Positions 16,771-24,562 of a DNA stretch of 64,000 nt are shown in pieces. The DNA lies in assembly GCF_000429025.1 (NCBI RefSeq), contig NZ_AUBB01000031.1, positions 1 to 64,000 of the forward strand, given 5' to 3'. The stretch's first letter is position 1. The number at the start of each line of letters is the position of its first letter. The DNA comes from Actinospineispora spinosispora DSM 44797 (GTDB taxonomy: Bacteria; Actinomycetota; Actinomycetes; Mycobacteriales; Pseudonocardiaceae). The translations under genes and the position numbers were made by a program. The notes under the pieces were generated by a model. That model did not search any database and had not been told where the DNA came from. It saw nothing but the letters and a program-made list of their open reading frames with translations.

Positions 16771-17431
16771 GTGAAAGAAGAGGTAATCGATGCCGACGCT
16801 TGGATTCCCACCACACACGCTCGACGAACTGGGAACCCCATCTGGATCGCCGGGTTGGCATTCGAGGACCCGAACCATGCCGTGCATGTGGTCCGAGACC
16901 TCGATCCGGCCGACGCGCTGACGTTGCTGGTCCCCACACCGCGGTCGATTCAGCCGTGTGACCTGCCCTCGGGCAAACCGGACGAGTGGACCTCCCTGCC
17001 GGCCGCGGCGCTCGGCTTCGACTCTGCCGACGGTGCGACGCTGCTGGCCGGACGCATCGGCGCCTGGACGTTCGTCTACGACGATTTGGCGTTCACCGCG
17101 GACCGAGAGTTCACGGCGAAGCTGTCCGCCGACGGGCGCACGGCGGCAACAGGGCATCAGTCCATCACCGGGGACACCGGCCTCTGCTACGCCGTCGACG
17201 GGACGCGGCTGGCCTGGCGAGATAGCCTGGACAGGGACCTGGACCTGCCGGGCATGCCGGGCAGGTCTACGCGCGGCGTTCGAAGCGGCCGGGATAGTGG
17301 AACAGGGTCACCTCGCCGATGGTGAGCCCGACTACGGAATCTATCTGCGAGTGGTCTGCGCCCTCGCTGGCCTGTGCTGCACTCTCGAAGACCTGCGTCG
17401 AATCCCGCTGCTGGCCACCCCATTCCGCTGA
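16771..17431 (+). pseudogene. DUF6461-like protein, frameshifted
   Basis: The first frame (GTG 16771) contains GAWTFVYDDLAFTADREFTAKLS and LCYAVDGTRLAWRD, which resemble the actinobacterial DUF6461 family. After DLPGMPG (about 17260) the continuation shifts by one base to LRAAFEAAGIVEQGHLADGE and ends at 17431 with a plausible C-terminus. The intact protein would be about 220 aa. Function of the family is unknown. The start codon is uncertain. Confidence 0.6.
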
Positions 17432-17468
17432 ACTGATGACGTGAGCAGCCGGATCGGGCGGGGCACCC

Positions 17469-18341
17469 TCAGCGCTCGGCCGCGCTGATCGCGGGGTGCT
17501 CGTCGTGGGCGTGCCAACCGAGCTCCGCCGCCGCGCGCGTGGTGTCGTAGAAGCCTGCGTTACCCGGCAACGGACAACGAAGCGGGACCTCGGGGTGGAA
17601 ACGGCGGGCCAGCTCCGAGGACGGGATCTCGCACGTGGTTCGCGCGGCCACGATGTTGTACACGGCGTGGCCCGGATCGGGCCGCCGCAGTGCACGCAGC
17701 ACGGCGGCGGCCGCAGCATCGAACGAAGTCCAACCCCACAGGTCACGCAGGCGCTTTTCCGGTCCCGTGTCGGGTGGGTGGACGGCGTCCGTGATGTCCT
17801 CCCGTAGGGCATGCAGCCGCAACGCGGCGAACACCGCCTCGGGCCTGCGGCGGGCGAACGCCGCCGACTGCTGTTCACCAACCCACTTGGACAGGCTGTA
17901 CGCGTCCTCGCAGTAGGACGGATGGACCTCGTCCAGCGGAAAATAGTCGTAGTGCGGGCGGGCGCTGTAGAAACCACCGATGGCGTTCACGCTGGACGCG
18001 GTACACACCGCCGCGACGCCCCGCTCCTCAGCGGCCAACAGCACGTTGTACGTCACGCCCACATTCGTCCGATGGACCTCGGGCTCTTCGGCCGCCCTCG
18101 GACTGGTCAGCCCGGCCAGGTGCACGACCGCCGCCGCCCCGGCCAGCAGCCGGCGGGCATCCTCGAGGACCGTCAGGTCCGCGCCGAGCCAGATCGCCCC
18201 GGCCTCGTCGTCGGCGGTGGCCGTCACCGACGGCAGATCCGTCGCGACCACCTCGTGCCCAGCCAGCAGGGCCCTGGCCACCACCCGTCTCCCGAGACTC
18301 CCGGCCGCGCCGGTCACCACTACCCGCACATCCAGCTCCAC
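17469..18341 (-). CDS. NAD-dependent epimerase/dehydratase (extended SDR)
   Basis: Protein of 290 aa with the nucleotide-binding motif TGAAGSLGRRVVARALLAGH, VVHLAGLT, the catalytic pair Y-x-x-x-K in EDAYSLSKWVGE and a Ser in TASSVNAIGG. The overall pattern, including the early PHYDYFPLDE segment, is close to sugar-modifying dehydrogenases such as uronate dehydrogenases, but the substrate cannot be read from the sequence. It is cytoplasmic. The gene stands alone between two unrelated reading frames. Confidence 0.85.
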   Translation of the reverse strand: MELDVRVVVTGAAGSLGRRVVARALLAGHEVVATDLPSVTATADDEAGAIWLGADLTVLEDARRLLAGAAAVVHLAGLTSPRAAEEPEVHRTNVGVTYNVLLAAEERGVAAVCTASSVNAIGGFYSARPHYDYFPLDEVHPSYCEDAYSLSKWVGEQQSAAFARRRPEAVFAALRLHALREDITDAVHPPDTGPEKRLRDLWGWTSFDAAAAAVLRALRRPDPGHAVYNIVAARTTCEIPSSELARRFHPEVPLRCPLPGNAGFYDTTRAAAELGWHAHDEHPAISAAER

Positions 18342-18378
18342 ATGGCGAGTCGGTCGAGGAATTCAGTTTCACGAGTGC

Positions 18379-18735
18379 TCACCGGCCCCGACCTGATGGA
18401 TGTCGGGACCTGATCTCCGCGACCGCCCACACGAGCGCCCACAGGAGAATGGAGATCATGATTGTCACGCCGACGACGGTCGCGATGGCGTTGAGGAACC
18501 GCTCCACCCCTCGGAAGATCGCGGACAGCGCGGCGAGCGCCCCGAAGATCATCACTCCGACGCTGATCCTGCGCGTCTCCCTGCGCTGCTCCTGATGATC
18601 GATGTCTTCTTCGGCCAATGTCCTCACCCCTGCGCCACTCCAGGTAAGTCCATTGTGCCCCTCCACGCTGATCTGGGAGAGCACCAACTTGTCGGCGCCC
18701 GCCCATTGAGCGATCGGGCTGAACTCGCCGGTCAT
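18379..18735 (-). CDS. Membrane protein with two helices
   Basis: Protein of 118 aa (ATG 18735; a GTG at 18774 is possible). A cytoplasmic or polar N-terminus of about 50 residues precedes two hydrophobic helices: ISVGVMIFGALAALSAIF and VVGVTIMISILLWALVWAV. The last residues are basic. No family is recognised. A perfect short palindrome (GAAACGCC-TGA-GGCGTTTC, 18752-18770) lies just before the ATG and could be an operator. Confidence 0.6.
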   Translation of the reverse strand: MTGEFSPIAQWAGADKLVLSQISVEGHNGLTWSGAGVRTLAEEDIDHQEQRRETRRISVGVMIFGALAALSAIFRGVERFLNAIATVVGVTIMISILLWALVWAVAEIRSRHPSGRGR

Positions 18736-18751
18736 TCGATCAACCGAACCC

Positions 18752-18770
18752 TGAAACGCCTGAGGCGTTT
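18752..18770. promoter_or_regulatory. Palindrome in front of the membrane protein gene
   Basis: GAAACGCC and GGCGTTTC are perfect 8-bp arms separated by 3 bp, 17 bp upstream of ATG 18735. It could be a repressor site, or a hairpin if transcribed. Only the symmetry is evidence. Confidence 0.4.
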
Positions 18771-18950
18771 CCACGCAGCATTATCGGCATTATTTAAACA
18801 GATTATATCTCTTACTTAACCCTAAGTTGAGTAACGATAGTCCGCGCGGTCGACCAAAGTAGTTGAGAGTAGTATTACCAAGTGTCGGCGGTAAGATCAG
18901 AGAAATTAAGCGCTCAAATCACTCGCTACGGCGGAACGGAGACTCGCGCG

Positions 18951-19520
18951 ATGCGTGTTTCAGCAAGGATCGGCTCGACCGTGGTCGCTGGTGCTATTGG
19001 TTTATTCGTTCCCATGGTCAGTCTGGCGCCTACGGCATTCGCGGCCACCCCCGCACACGCTGCACCTACCGCGGCGCCGCCAGTCGGGCCCGGTGATGAT
19101 GACGCCAGCGCTGGCTTGGCAGCCCCCAGTGTCGGTTCGCCTATCGGCAGTGGCGGAACGCCCACCGGCGATGGCGGCGTGCAGACCCCCGACGGCCGTG
19201 TGGTCCGCAACTCCGAGACCGAGCAGAACGCCGCCGCCGAGGAAGCCGATAGGAGCGCACGTACACCCACCAGCGGCGGCGTCGCCCCCGAGGTATTAGC
19301 GCACGACCATGGCACGGACCCCGGCAAGCCTTCTCCATATAGTGGCACATACGGTAAAGATAGTAATGGGGACATTGATTCAGCGTGCACTAGTGCTCCA
19401 AGATGCATCCAGACGAATACCAAGCCCGGAGATCCTCCGCAGTATTCGGCTGGCGGTGGGCAGTATGATCCTCAAACCGCAATCGGGACTGCTCCCGTAC
19501 CTCCCACACCCGGCAGGTAA
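18951..19520 (+). CDS. Secreted Gly/Pro/Ala-rich protein
   Basis: Protein of 189 aa with a signal peptide (IGSTVVAGAIGLFVPMVSLAPTAFA, cleavage near residue 32). The mature part is low-complexity, rich in Gly, Pro, Ala, Thr and Asp, with two cysteines (DSACTSAPRCIQ). No domain is recognised. ATG 18951 starts the signal; GGAG lies 10 nt before. An AT-rich island (18780-18850) upstream contains a weak phased box (TTAA and TTGA at 18816 and 18827). A strong hairpin follows 85 bp after the stop. Confidence 0.65.
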   Translation: MRVSARIGSTVVAGAIGLFVPMVSLAPTAFAATPAHAAPTAAPPVGPGDDDASAGLAAPSVGSPIGSGGTPTGDGGVQTPDGRVVRNSETEQNAAAEEADRSARTPTSGGVAPEVLAHDHGTDPGKPSPYSGTYGKDSNGDIDSACTSAPRCIQTNTKPGDPPQYSAGGGQYDPQTAIGTAPVPPTPGR

Positions 19521-19605
19521 TCCACACCCTACAAATTTGCACGCGCCGAATAACCCGATGCCGCGCAACCCGAAAAGATGGCATTTCTCGCCCAGTTCTT
19601 AGGGT

Positions 19606-19657
19606 GGCCGCCGCTTGATCGTCCGTTGTCTTGACATCGGACGGTCAAGCGGCGGCC
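19606..19657. terminator. Bidirectional hairpin terminator
   Basis: Arms 19606-19625 and 19638-19657 are complementary over 20 bp with one G-T wobble; the loop is 12 nt. It sits between the convergent secreted-protein gene and the histidine kinase gene, where a shared terminator is expected. No U-run follows, as is common in actinobacteria. Confidence 0.75.
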
Positions 19658-19672
19658 GTGGGGCTGGGCGGT

Positions 19673-20848
19673 CTACCCGGACACCAGGCAGGGCAGTGAC
19701 GCCTCCACCAGCCAGCCGGCGTCGGTACGCCCAGCGTGCAACACCCCGCCGAGCAGCTCGACGCGCTCGCGCATGCCGGCCAACCCCCAGCCACCCGGGG
19801 ACGAGGACACCGGCGTCTTCGGGCCCACCCCCGAAGGATTGACCGTATCGACCCGCACCACGATCGTCGCCGGCGAGGTGGCGTCCACCGTGAGCGTGGT
19901 ACGGCTTCCCACCGGACTGTGTTTGACCACGTTGGTCAGCGCCTCCTGAGCCACTCGCATCACAGCGAACCCGTGCGCCGGGTCCAGCCCGTCGAGACAC
20001 CCGGTGATGCGCACGCTCAACTCGGTGTGCTTGCCTGCCCATTCGACCAACTCATCCAGTGCCGCCGTCAGCCCGGTGGGTGCGATCAGCAGCGTGGCGA
20101 TGTCGCGCTCCCCTGCATCGGCGTCGCGCAGGATCGCCACCAGCTGCTGGAGCTGGGTCAGTGCGGTGCACGCGGCGGTGTGCACGTCCCGCAGCACCTC
20201 GGCCATCTCCGGTGTGGCACCGTACTGTGCCCCGCTGGCTCGCACCGCGATGGCGGAGACATGGTGGGCCAGGATGTCGTGCAGTTCCCGGGCGATCGCA
20301 GCTCGCTCGGTGGCGCGCACGGCGGTGTCCAGGACGTGGCGCTGGGTCTCCAGCTGAACCGCCCGGTCGCGGGCCAGCTCGGCTGTCCGTCGCGTCGACC
20401 GCACGTACCTGCCCACCACCAGCATGGCGAGCACCATGCAGACGACCATCAGCACGAACGGCAGGGTGATCAGCGTGACGTGCCAGCGGCCGGCGGCCAG
20501 CACCGTCACCGTCGTCGCGGCCACGGAGCCGACCACGATCGGGGTACCGTCGCGCCGGGCCGCGAGTTCCACCTCCGCGACGACCAGGAACGTGAAGGCC
20601 GCCTCCATCCCGGCCTGCTGCCCGTACAGGCTGGCCAGCGCCATGAGAACGCACTGCGCCAGCAGGGTCGGCAGCGGCTGACGGCCTCCGCCGAATGACA
20701 CCGCCGCGGCCGTGACCACCACACTCCAGTCCACCAGGTCGGTGATCGGCGTGCCGAGCTGGTCGGTGACGATCGTCAGATAGCCCAGGGCGTACACCAC
20801 CGGGAGCAGTCTCAGGTGGATCGCACGCACCCGGATCCGATTCGCCAT
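19673..20848 (-). CDS. Sensor histidine kinase (NarL-partner type)
   Basis: Protein of 391 aa. The N-terminal 150 residues form four to five membrane helices with almost no loops. Dimerisation/phosphoacceptor motif: ERAAIARELHDILAHHVSAIAV with the phosphorylated His in ELHD. The ATPase part shows AQEALTNVVKHS and GGWGLAGMRERVELLGG. This is the HisKA_3 class that pairs with LuxR-type regulators. No regulator is adjacent; the only one in the window is at 26158-26826, on the far side of the four-gene lipid/membrane operon that starts divergently from this kinase. ATG 20848 is preferred over upstream starts because it opens the first helix. Confidence 0.88.
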   Translation of the reverse strand: MANRIRVRAIHLRLLPVVYALGYLTIVTDQLGTPITDLVDWSVVVTAAAVSFGGGRQPLPTLLAQCVLMALASLYGQQAGMEAAFTFLVVAEVELAARRDGTPIVVGSVAATTVTVLAAGRWHVTLITLPFVLMVVCMVLAMLVVGRYVRSTRRTAELARDRAVQLETQRHVLDTAVRATERAAIARELHDILAHHVSAIAVRASGAQYGATPEMAEVLRDVHTAACTALTQLQQLVAILRDADAGERDIATLLIAPTGLTAALDELVEWAGKHTELSVRITGCLDGLDPAHGFAVMRVAQEALTNVVKHSPVGSRTTLTVDATSPATIVVRVDTVNPSGVGPKTPVSSSPGGWGLAGMRERVELLGGVLHAGRTDAGWLVEASLPCLVSG

Positions 20849-20994
20849 CGTCGACCAACTCGTCACAGAAGCAGCATCCCGTACCCGCAGCCTTGACGAC
20901 TCCACCCGACGGACACCGCGGCTCCTCCCTCAGGGCACACACCTTCGACCGTTCGGAGGGTTCGCCGTGCGCATCGGCCCGACACCGTGATCCG

Positions 20995-21657
20995 GTGAAC
21001 GAAACAACCGCTTCCCCGACGACCTCCGTCGCAGAACCTTCCGGGGGTGGATCCGCATGGGCGGCTTTCGCCGCCGCTGTAGTGCGGTCTCCCCTCACCG
21101 TGGGGGCGTTGGCTCCCAGCTCAGCGCGTCTGGCACACAGGCTCGCCGAGGTCATCCCCGGTGACGGCGACCCCACGGTCGTCGAACTCGGTCCAGGTAC
21201 CGGACCGGTGACCTCAGCCATCGGCCGCCGACTGCGGGGACGCGGCCTGCATCTCGCGCTGGACACCAACGCCGGCCTGATCGCCTACCTCCGTACCCGC
21301 CACCCGGACGTCGTCGCCTACCACACCGACGCCGCCGACCTCCTCGACGTGCTCGCGCGGCACCGGCTCGACACAGCCGACGTCATCATCAGCGGCCTGC
21401 CGTGGACACTGTTCCGAGCCGATGTCCAGGCGACGCTGCTCGACCGGATCACCACAGCGTTGCATCCCACCGGCGTGTTCACCACATTCGCCTATCTCAA
21501 CGCCACCCCCCTCCAGCCGGCGCGGCGGTTCCGAAGGCTGCTCCACCAGCACTTCGGCGAAGTTCTACCCACCCAGACCGTCTGGGCCAATTTCCTGCCG
21601 GCACTCACCTACGTCTGTCGATACCCGGTACCGCGCACGGCGGGAACGGGAGCTTGA
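20995..21657 (+). CDS. PmtA-like phospholipid/rRNA-type SAM methyltransferase
   Basis: Protein of 220 aa. SAM-binding motif I is VVELGPGTGPVTSAI; the conserved VIISGLPWTLF takes the place of the NPPY motif and is typical of the phospholipid N-methyltransferase group (COG3963); FTTFAYLNATPL and PALTYVCRYP follow. The N-terminal AFAAAVVRSPLTVGALAPSSARLA segment also fits that group. GTG 20995 is preferred. As the first gene of an operon with a glycosyltransferase and lipid-membrane proteins, a lipid-headgroup substrate is likely, though not proven. Confidence 0.75.
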   Translation: MNETTASPTTSVAEPSGGGSAWAAFAAAVVRSPLTVGALAPSSARLAHRLAEVIPGDGDPTVVELGPGTGPVTSAIGRRLRGRGLHLALDTNAGLIAYLRTRHPDVVAYHTDAADLLDVLARHRLDTADVIISGLPWTLFRADVQATLLDRITTALHPTGVFTTFAYLNATPLQPARRFRRLLHQHFGEVLPTQTVWANFLPALTYVCRYPVPRTAGTGA

Positions 21658-21698
21658 GCCCCGAGCACGGGGCCCGCGTCCACTTGGCGGTGGAGACC

Positions 21699-22445
21699 GT
21701 GAACCCGATCAACGACGTCGGACGCCGAGCGAGGTCGACCCGGTTCGGGGGCCGGCGGACGAACCACCCGCGACCGACGACCTACGTTCCTCCCGGCGAG
21801 ATCGGCAGGGTCGACCCGACCGGGCCGCTGATGCTGGCGATCGGGGCGTTGGGGGTCGCCGGTGCCGGTTCGGCCGGGTTGCACGTGTGGTCGGCGGGTC
21901 GGCTCGACCCGCTGACCACCACGATCAGCGACTACGCCTCACTGCCTGGAGGCCCGGCGCGCCTCGGGGCGGTCACCCTGGCCGTGGCCGTCGCCACGTC
22001 GGCGGTACCGGTCGTGCTGGTGCGCTCGGAGCTGCCGGATCCGGCGCCGGTCTGCGTGCTGCTCAGTGCGGGGTGCCTCGGCCTCGTGATCTCGACGATC
22101 TTCCCGACCAATGCGCCGGAATCCGCCGCCTCACTGTCGACCGTGCTGCACCGCTGGGGTGTCGGCGTGTTCTTCTTCGGCCTGCCGATCGCCGCGAGTG
22201 CGGTGGCCCGGCGCATCGACCGACCGGCCGTCCTGCTGCGCGGGTTGCTCGGGGCCAGTGTCACGGCGGGCGCGGTCTTCCTGATCAGCCACCTGCCCCG
22301 GATAGCCCCTGGCATCCCGATGGCGGGCGTGATCGCCAAGTTGGCGCCGCGCGGGCTGAGCGAGCGGGTGCTGCTCACCGTCGACCTCGCGCTGCTGGCG
22401 GCGACCGCGCTGGCAGGCGCCCGCCGCGACCGGAGGTGCGCGTGA
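21699..22445 (+). CDS. DUF998-family integral membrane protein
   Basis: Protein of 248 aa with about six membrane helices beginning near residue 44 (LMLAIGALGVAGAGSAGLHV). The segment FPTNAPESAASLSTVLHRWGVGVFFFGLP, with its conserved FPT and His, is characteristic of DUF998. GGAG lies 4 nt before GTG 21699; about 40 residues of basic N-terminus then precede the first helix. The stop overlaps the start of the next gene by 4 bp (GTGA), so the two are co-translated. Function of the family is unknown. Confidence 0.75.
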   Translation: MNPINDVGRRARSTRFGGRRTNHPRPTTYVPPGEIGRVDPTGPLMLAIGALGVAGAGSAGLHVWSAGRLDPLTTTISDYASLPGGPARLGAVTLAVAVATSAVPVVLVRSELPDPAPVCVLLSAGCLGLVISTIFPTNAPESAASLSTVLHRWGVGVFFFGLPIAASAVARRIDRPAVLLRGLLGASVTAGAVFLISHLPRIAPGIPMAGVIAKLAPRGLSERVLLTVDLALLAATALAGARRDRRCA

Positions 22446-24562
22446 TCCTCCTGGGGATTCTCCTGGCCACCATGGCCGCCCTCACCTACGCCGTCGCGGC
22501 TCAGGTTCAGCACGCCGCCGTGCACGCGTTCCCCGATCCGCGGCCTGGCCGCCGCGCCCCGCTCTCCACCGCGACGCTGCGGAAGCTGGTGCGCGACCGG
22601 AACTGGCGGATCGGGCTGGCTGCCCTGGGCATCGGCACCGCTCTGCACGCCGTAGCGCTGGCCTGCGCACCGTTGACCGTGGTGCAACCCATCGGTGTGC
22701 TCGCCATCGGGTTCGCCGTATTGTTCTCCTCAACCGTCCCGAGTCGGCACACCGTGATCGCCGCCCTGACCAGCGGTTTCGGCATCGTCGTCTTCGTAGT
22801 GCTGGTGGCCGGGCAAGCGAATGGGGCCGCCCGTATTCCATCCGGCGCCGATCGGCAGGTGATGGCGATCGCCGGGGTGGCCACTACCGGATTGGTGGTC
22901 TGCGCGCTCACGATGCGCGGGTGGACGCGCGGCCTGGCCTTCGCGGCCGCTACCGGCGTCGCGTACGCGGCGGTGTCCGCGCTGACCAGGATCGTGGCCA
23001 GTCCCCTGTGGGACAGCGGTGTGACCGACCTGCCGACACTGCCCCTGCTGGGGATCGCGCTGTTACTGGTGGCGGGTGCGGCCTGTCTGCAGCAGGCCTA
23101 TGCCAGCGGCGGGGTCGACACGGCGCAAGCCACCCAGACCGTCGTCGACCCCCTGGTCGGAGTGCTGATCGGGATGTTCTTGTTCCACGAGGGACACCCG
23201 GCCGACACGACCGCCGCGATCGGTGAGGCCCTCGGCGCGACCTTGGCGATCATCGGCGTGATCGCCCTCGCCCTGCGGCCCGGCCCGACCTTCGCGTCGG
23301 GGAGCCAGGCCACCACCGCCGGGGTCGACGGGTATCGGCTGAGCGAGCAACCTGTGCCCCAGAGCCAGCGCCTGCCGGACCTGCCGTCGGATCGGCAGTT
23401 GCGGGTCGTGATCGGCGCGGACACCTTCCCGCCCGATATCAACGGTGCCGCCCGGTTCGCACAGCAACTCGCGGGCGGGCTGGCGGGACGGGGCCATGAC
23501 GTGCACGTGCTCTGCCCGTCCGACACCGGTCGCGAGCGGGTGGACGAGGTCGACGGAGTCACCCTGCACCGAGTGCCCGCACACCGCACCCCGATGCACC
23601 CGTCATTCCGGATCTGTCTGCTGTGGCGAGCCCACGCGGGCGCGCGGAGACTGCTCACCGCGCTGCGTCCTGACCTGGTGCACGTGCAGGCTCATTTCCT
23701 GGTCGGCCGAGCACTGGTGCGACAGGCGGCCGCGCTGCGCATACCGATCGTCGCGACGAACCATTTCATGCCGGAGAACCTGTTCGGTCACCTGCGCGTG
23801 CCACGTTGGCTGCGCGGAGCCGCCCGTTCGTTGGCCTGGCGGGATCTCGTCTCGGTCCTGCGGCCTGCCCGTGTGATCACCGCTCCGACGCCCACCGCGG
23901 TCAGCCTGCTGACCCGGTACGGCGTGTCCTCGCGCACCCTGGCCGTCTCCTGCGGGGTGAACCTGCTCACCGATCACGCGAGCGCGAAGCTGGGCGACGC
24001 GCCTCCTTCCGTGTTGTTCGTCGGGCGACTGGACGAGGAGAAGCACGTCGACGTGCTGTTGCGCGCCGTCGCGTCGGTACCCGACCTGACCTCGGACATC
24101 GTCGGCGACGGCCCGCTGCGCACCACGTTGGCCCGGCTGGCGGAGCAACTGGGTATCGCCGACCGGGTCAGATTCCACGGCTTCGTCAGTGAGGCTGAGC
24201 TCGCGCGGGCCTACGCCCGGTGCACGGTGTTCTGCATGCCAGGCACCGCCGAGTTGCAGAGCCTGGCGACCATGGAGGCAATGGCGGCGGGAAAGCCGAT
24301 CATCGCGGCCGATGCGGTGGCGCTGCCGCACCTCGTTCGGCCCGGCCGCAACGGATGGCTGTTCCCGCCGGGCGAGTCCACCGTGCTCGCCGAGTTGCTC
24401 GCCACCACCTGCGCTCAACCCGATGCGCTGGCCGCCATGGGGGCGGCTAGCCGACAGCTCATCGCCGCGCACGACATCAACGCCACCCTCACCACCTTCG
24501 AATCCCTTTACACCTCAGTGCTCGAGCACGACATACCCGTGCCTGCCGCGCATCCGGAATGA
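22442..24562 (+). CDS. DMT-transporter / GT4 glycosyltransferase fusion
   Basis: Single frame of 706 aa. Residues 1-285: drug/metabolite-transporter-like membrane domain of about nine to ten helices (LLGILLATMAALTYAVAAQ; VVQPIGVLAIGFAVLFS; TQTVVDPLVGVLIGMFLF). Residues 286-320: polar linker. Residues 322-706: GT-B glycosyltransferase with FPPDINGAARFAQQLAGGL, TNHFMPENL, FVGRLDEEKHVDVLL and the E-x7-E nucleotide-sugar motif (AELQSLATMEAM). Known EamA proteins of this kind can flip lipid carriers; diacylglycerol and phosphoinositol glycosyltransferases share the GT4 signature. A glycolipid made inside and flipped out by the fused domain is a reasonable inference. The next gene overlaps by 4 bp. 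Confidence 0.82.
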   Translation: MILLGILLATMAALTYAVAAQVQHAAVHAFPDPRPGRRAPLSTATLRKLVRDRNWRIGLAALGIGTALHAVALACAPLTVVQPIGVLAIGFAVLFSSTVPSRHTVIAALTSGFGIVVFVVLVAGQANGAARIPSGADRQVMAIAGVATTGLVVCALTMRGWTRGLAFAAATGVAYAAVSALTRIVASPLWDSGVTDLPTLPLLGIALLLVAGAACLQQAYASGGVDTAQATQTVVDPLVGVLIGMFLFHEGHPADTTAAIGEALGATLAIIGVIALALRPGPTFASGSQATTAGVDGYRLSEQPVPQSQRLPDLPSDRQLRVVIGADTFPPDINGAARFAQQLAGGLAGRGHDVHVLCPSDTGRERVDEVDGVTLHRVPAHRTPMHPSFRICLLWRAHAGARRLLTALRPDLVHVQAHFLVGRALVRQAAALRIPIVATNHFMPENLFGHLRVPRWLRGAARSLAWRDLVSVLRPARVITAPTPTAVSLLTRYGVSSRTLAVSCGVNLLTDHASAKLGDAPPSVLFVGRLDEEKHVDVLLRAVASVPDLTSDIVGDGPLRTTLARLAEQLGIADRVRFHGFVSEAELARAYARCTVFCMPGTAELQSLATMEAMAAGKPIIAADAVALPHLVRPGRNGWLFPPGESTVLAELLATTCAQPDALAAMGAASRQLIAAHDINATLTTFESLYTSVLEHDIPVPAAHPE

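Noticed and set aside
19736..20698. 320-codon frame antisense to the histidine kinase
   Set aside because: His/Arg/Gly-rich shadow without start signal or domain; the kinase motifs on the other strand are unambiguous.
21422..22441. The open frame of the DMT/GT4 gene extends about 340 codons upstream
   Set aside because: This part overlaps the methyltransferase and DUF998 genes in another frame; its composition is Arg/Pro-rich and unlike a protein family. GTG 22442, in a 4-bp overlap with the previous stop, is the natural start.
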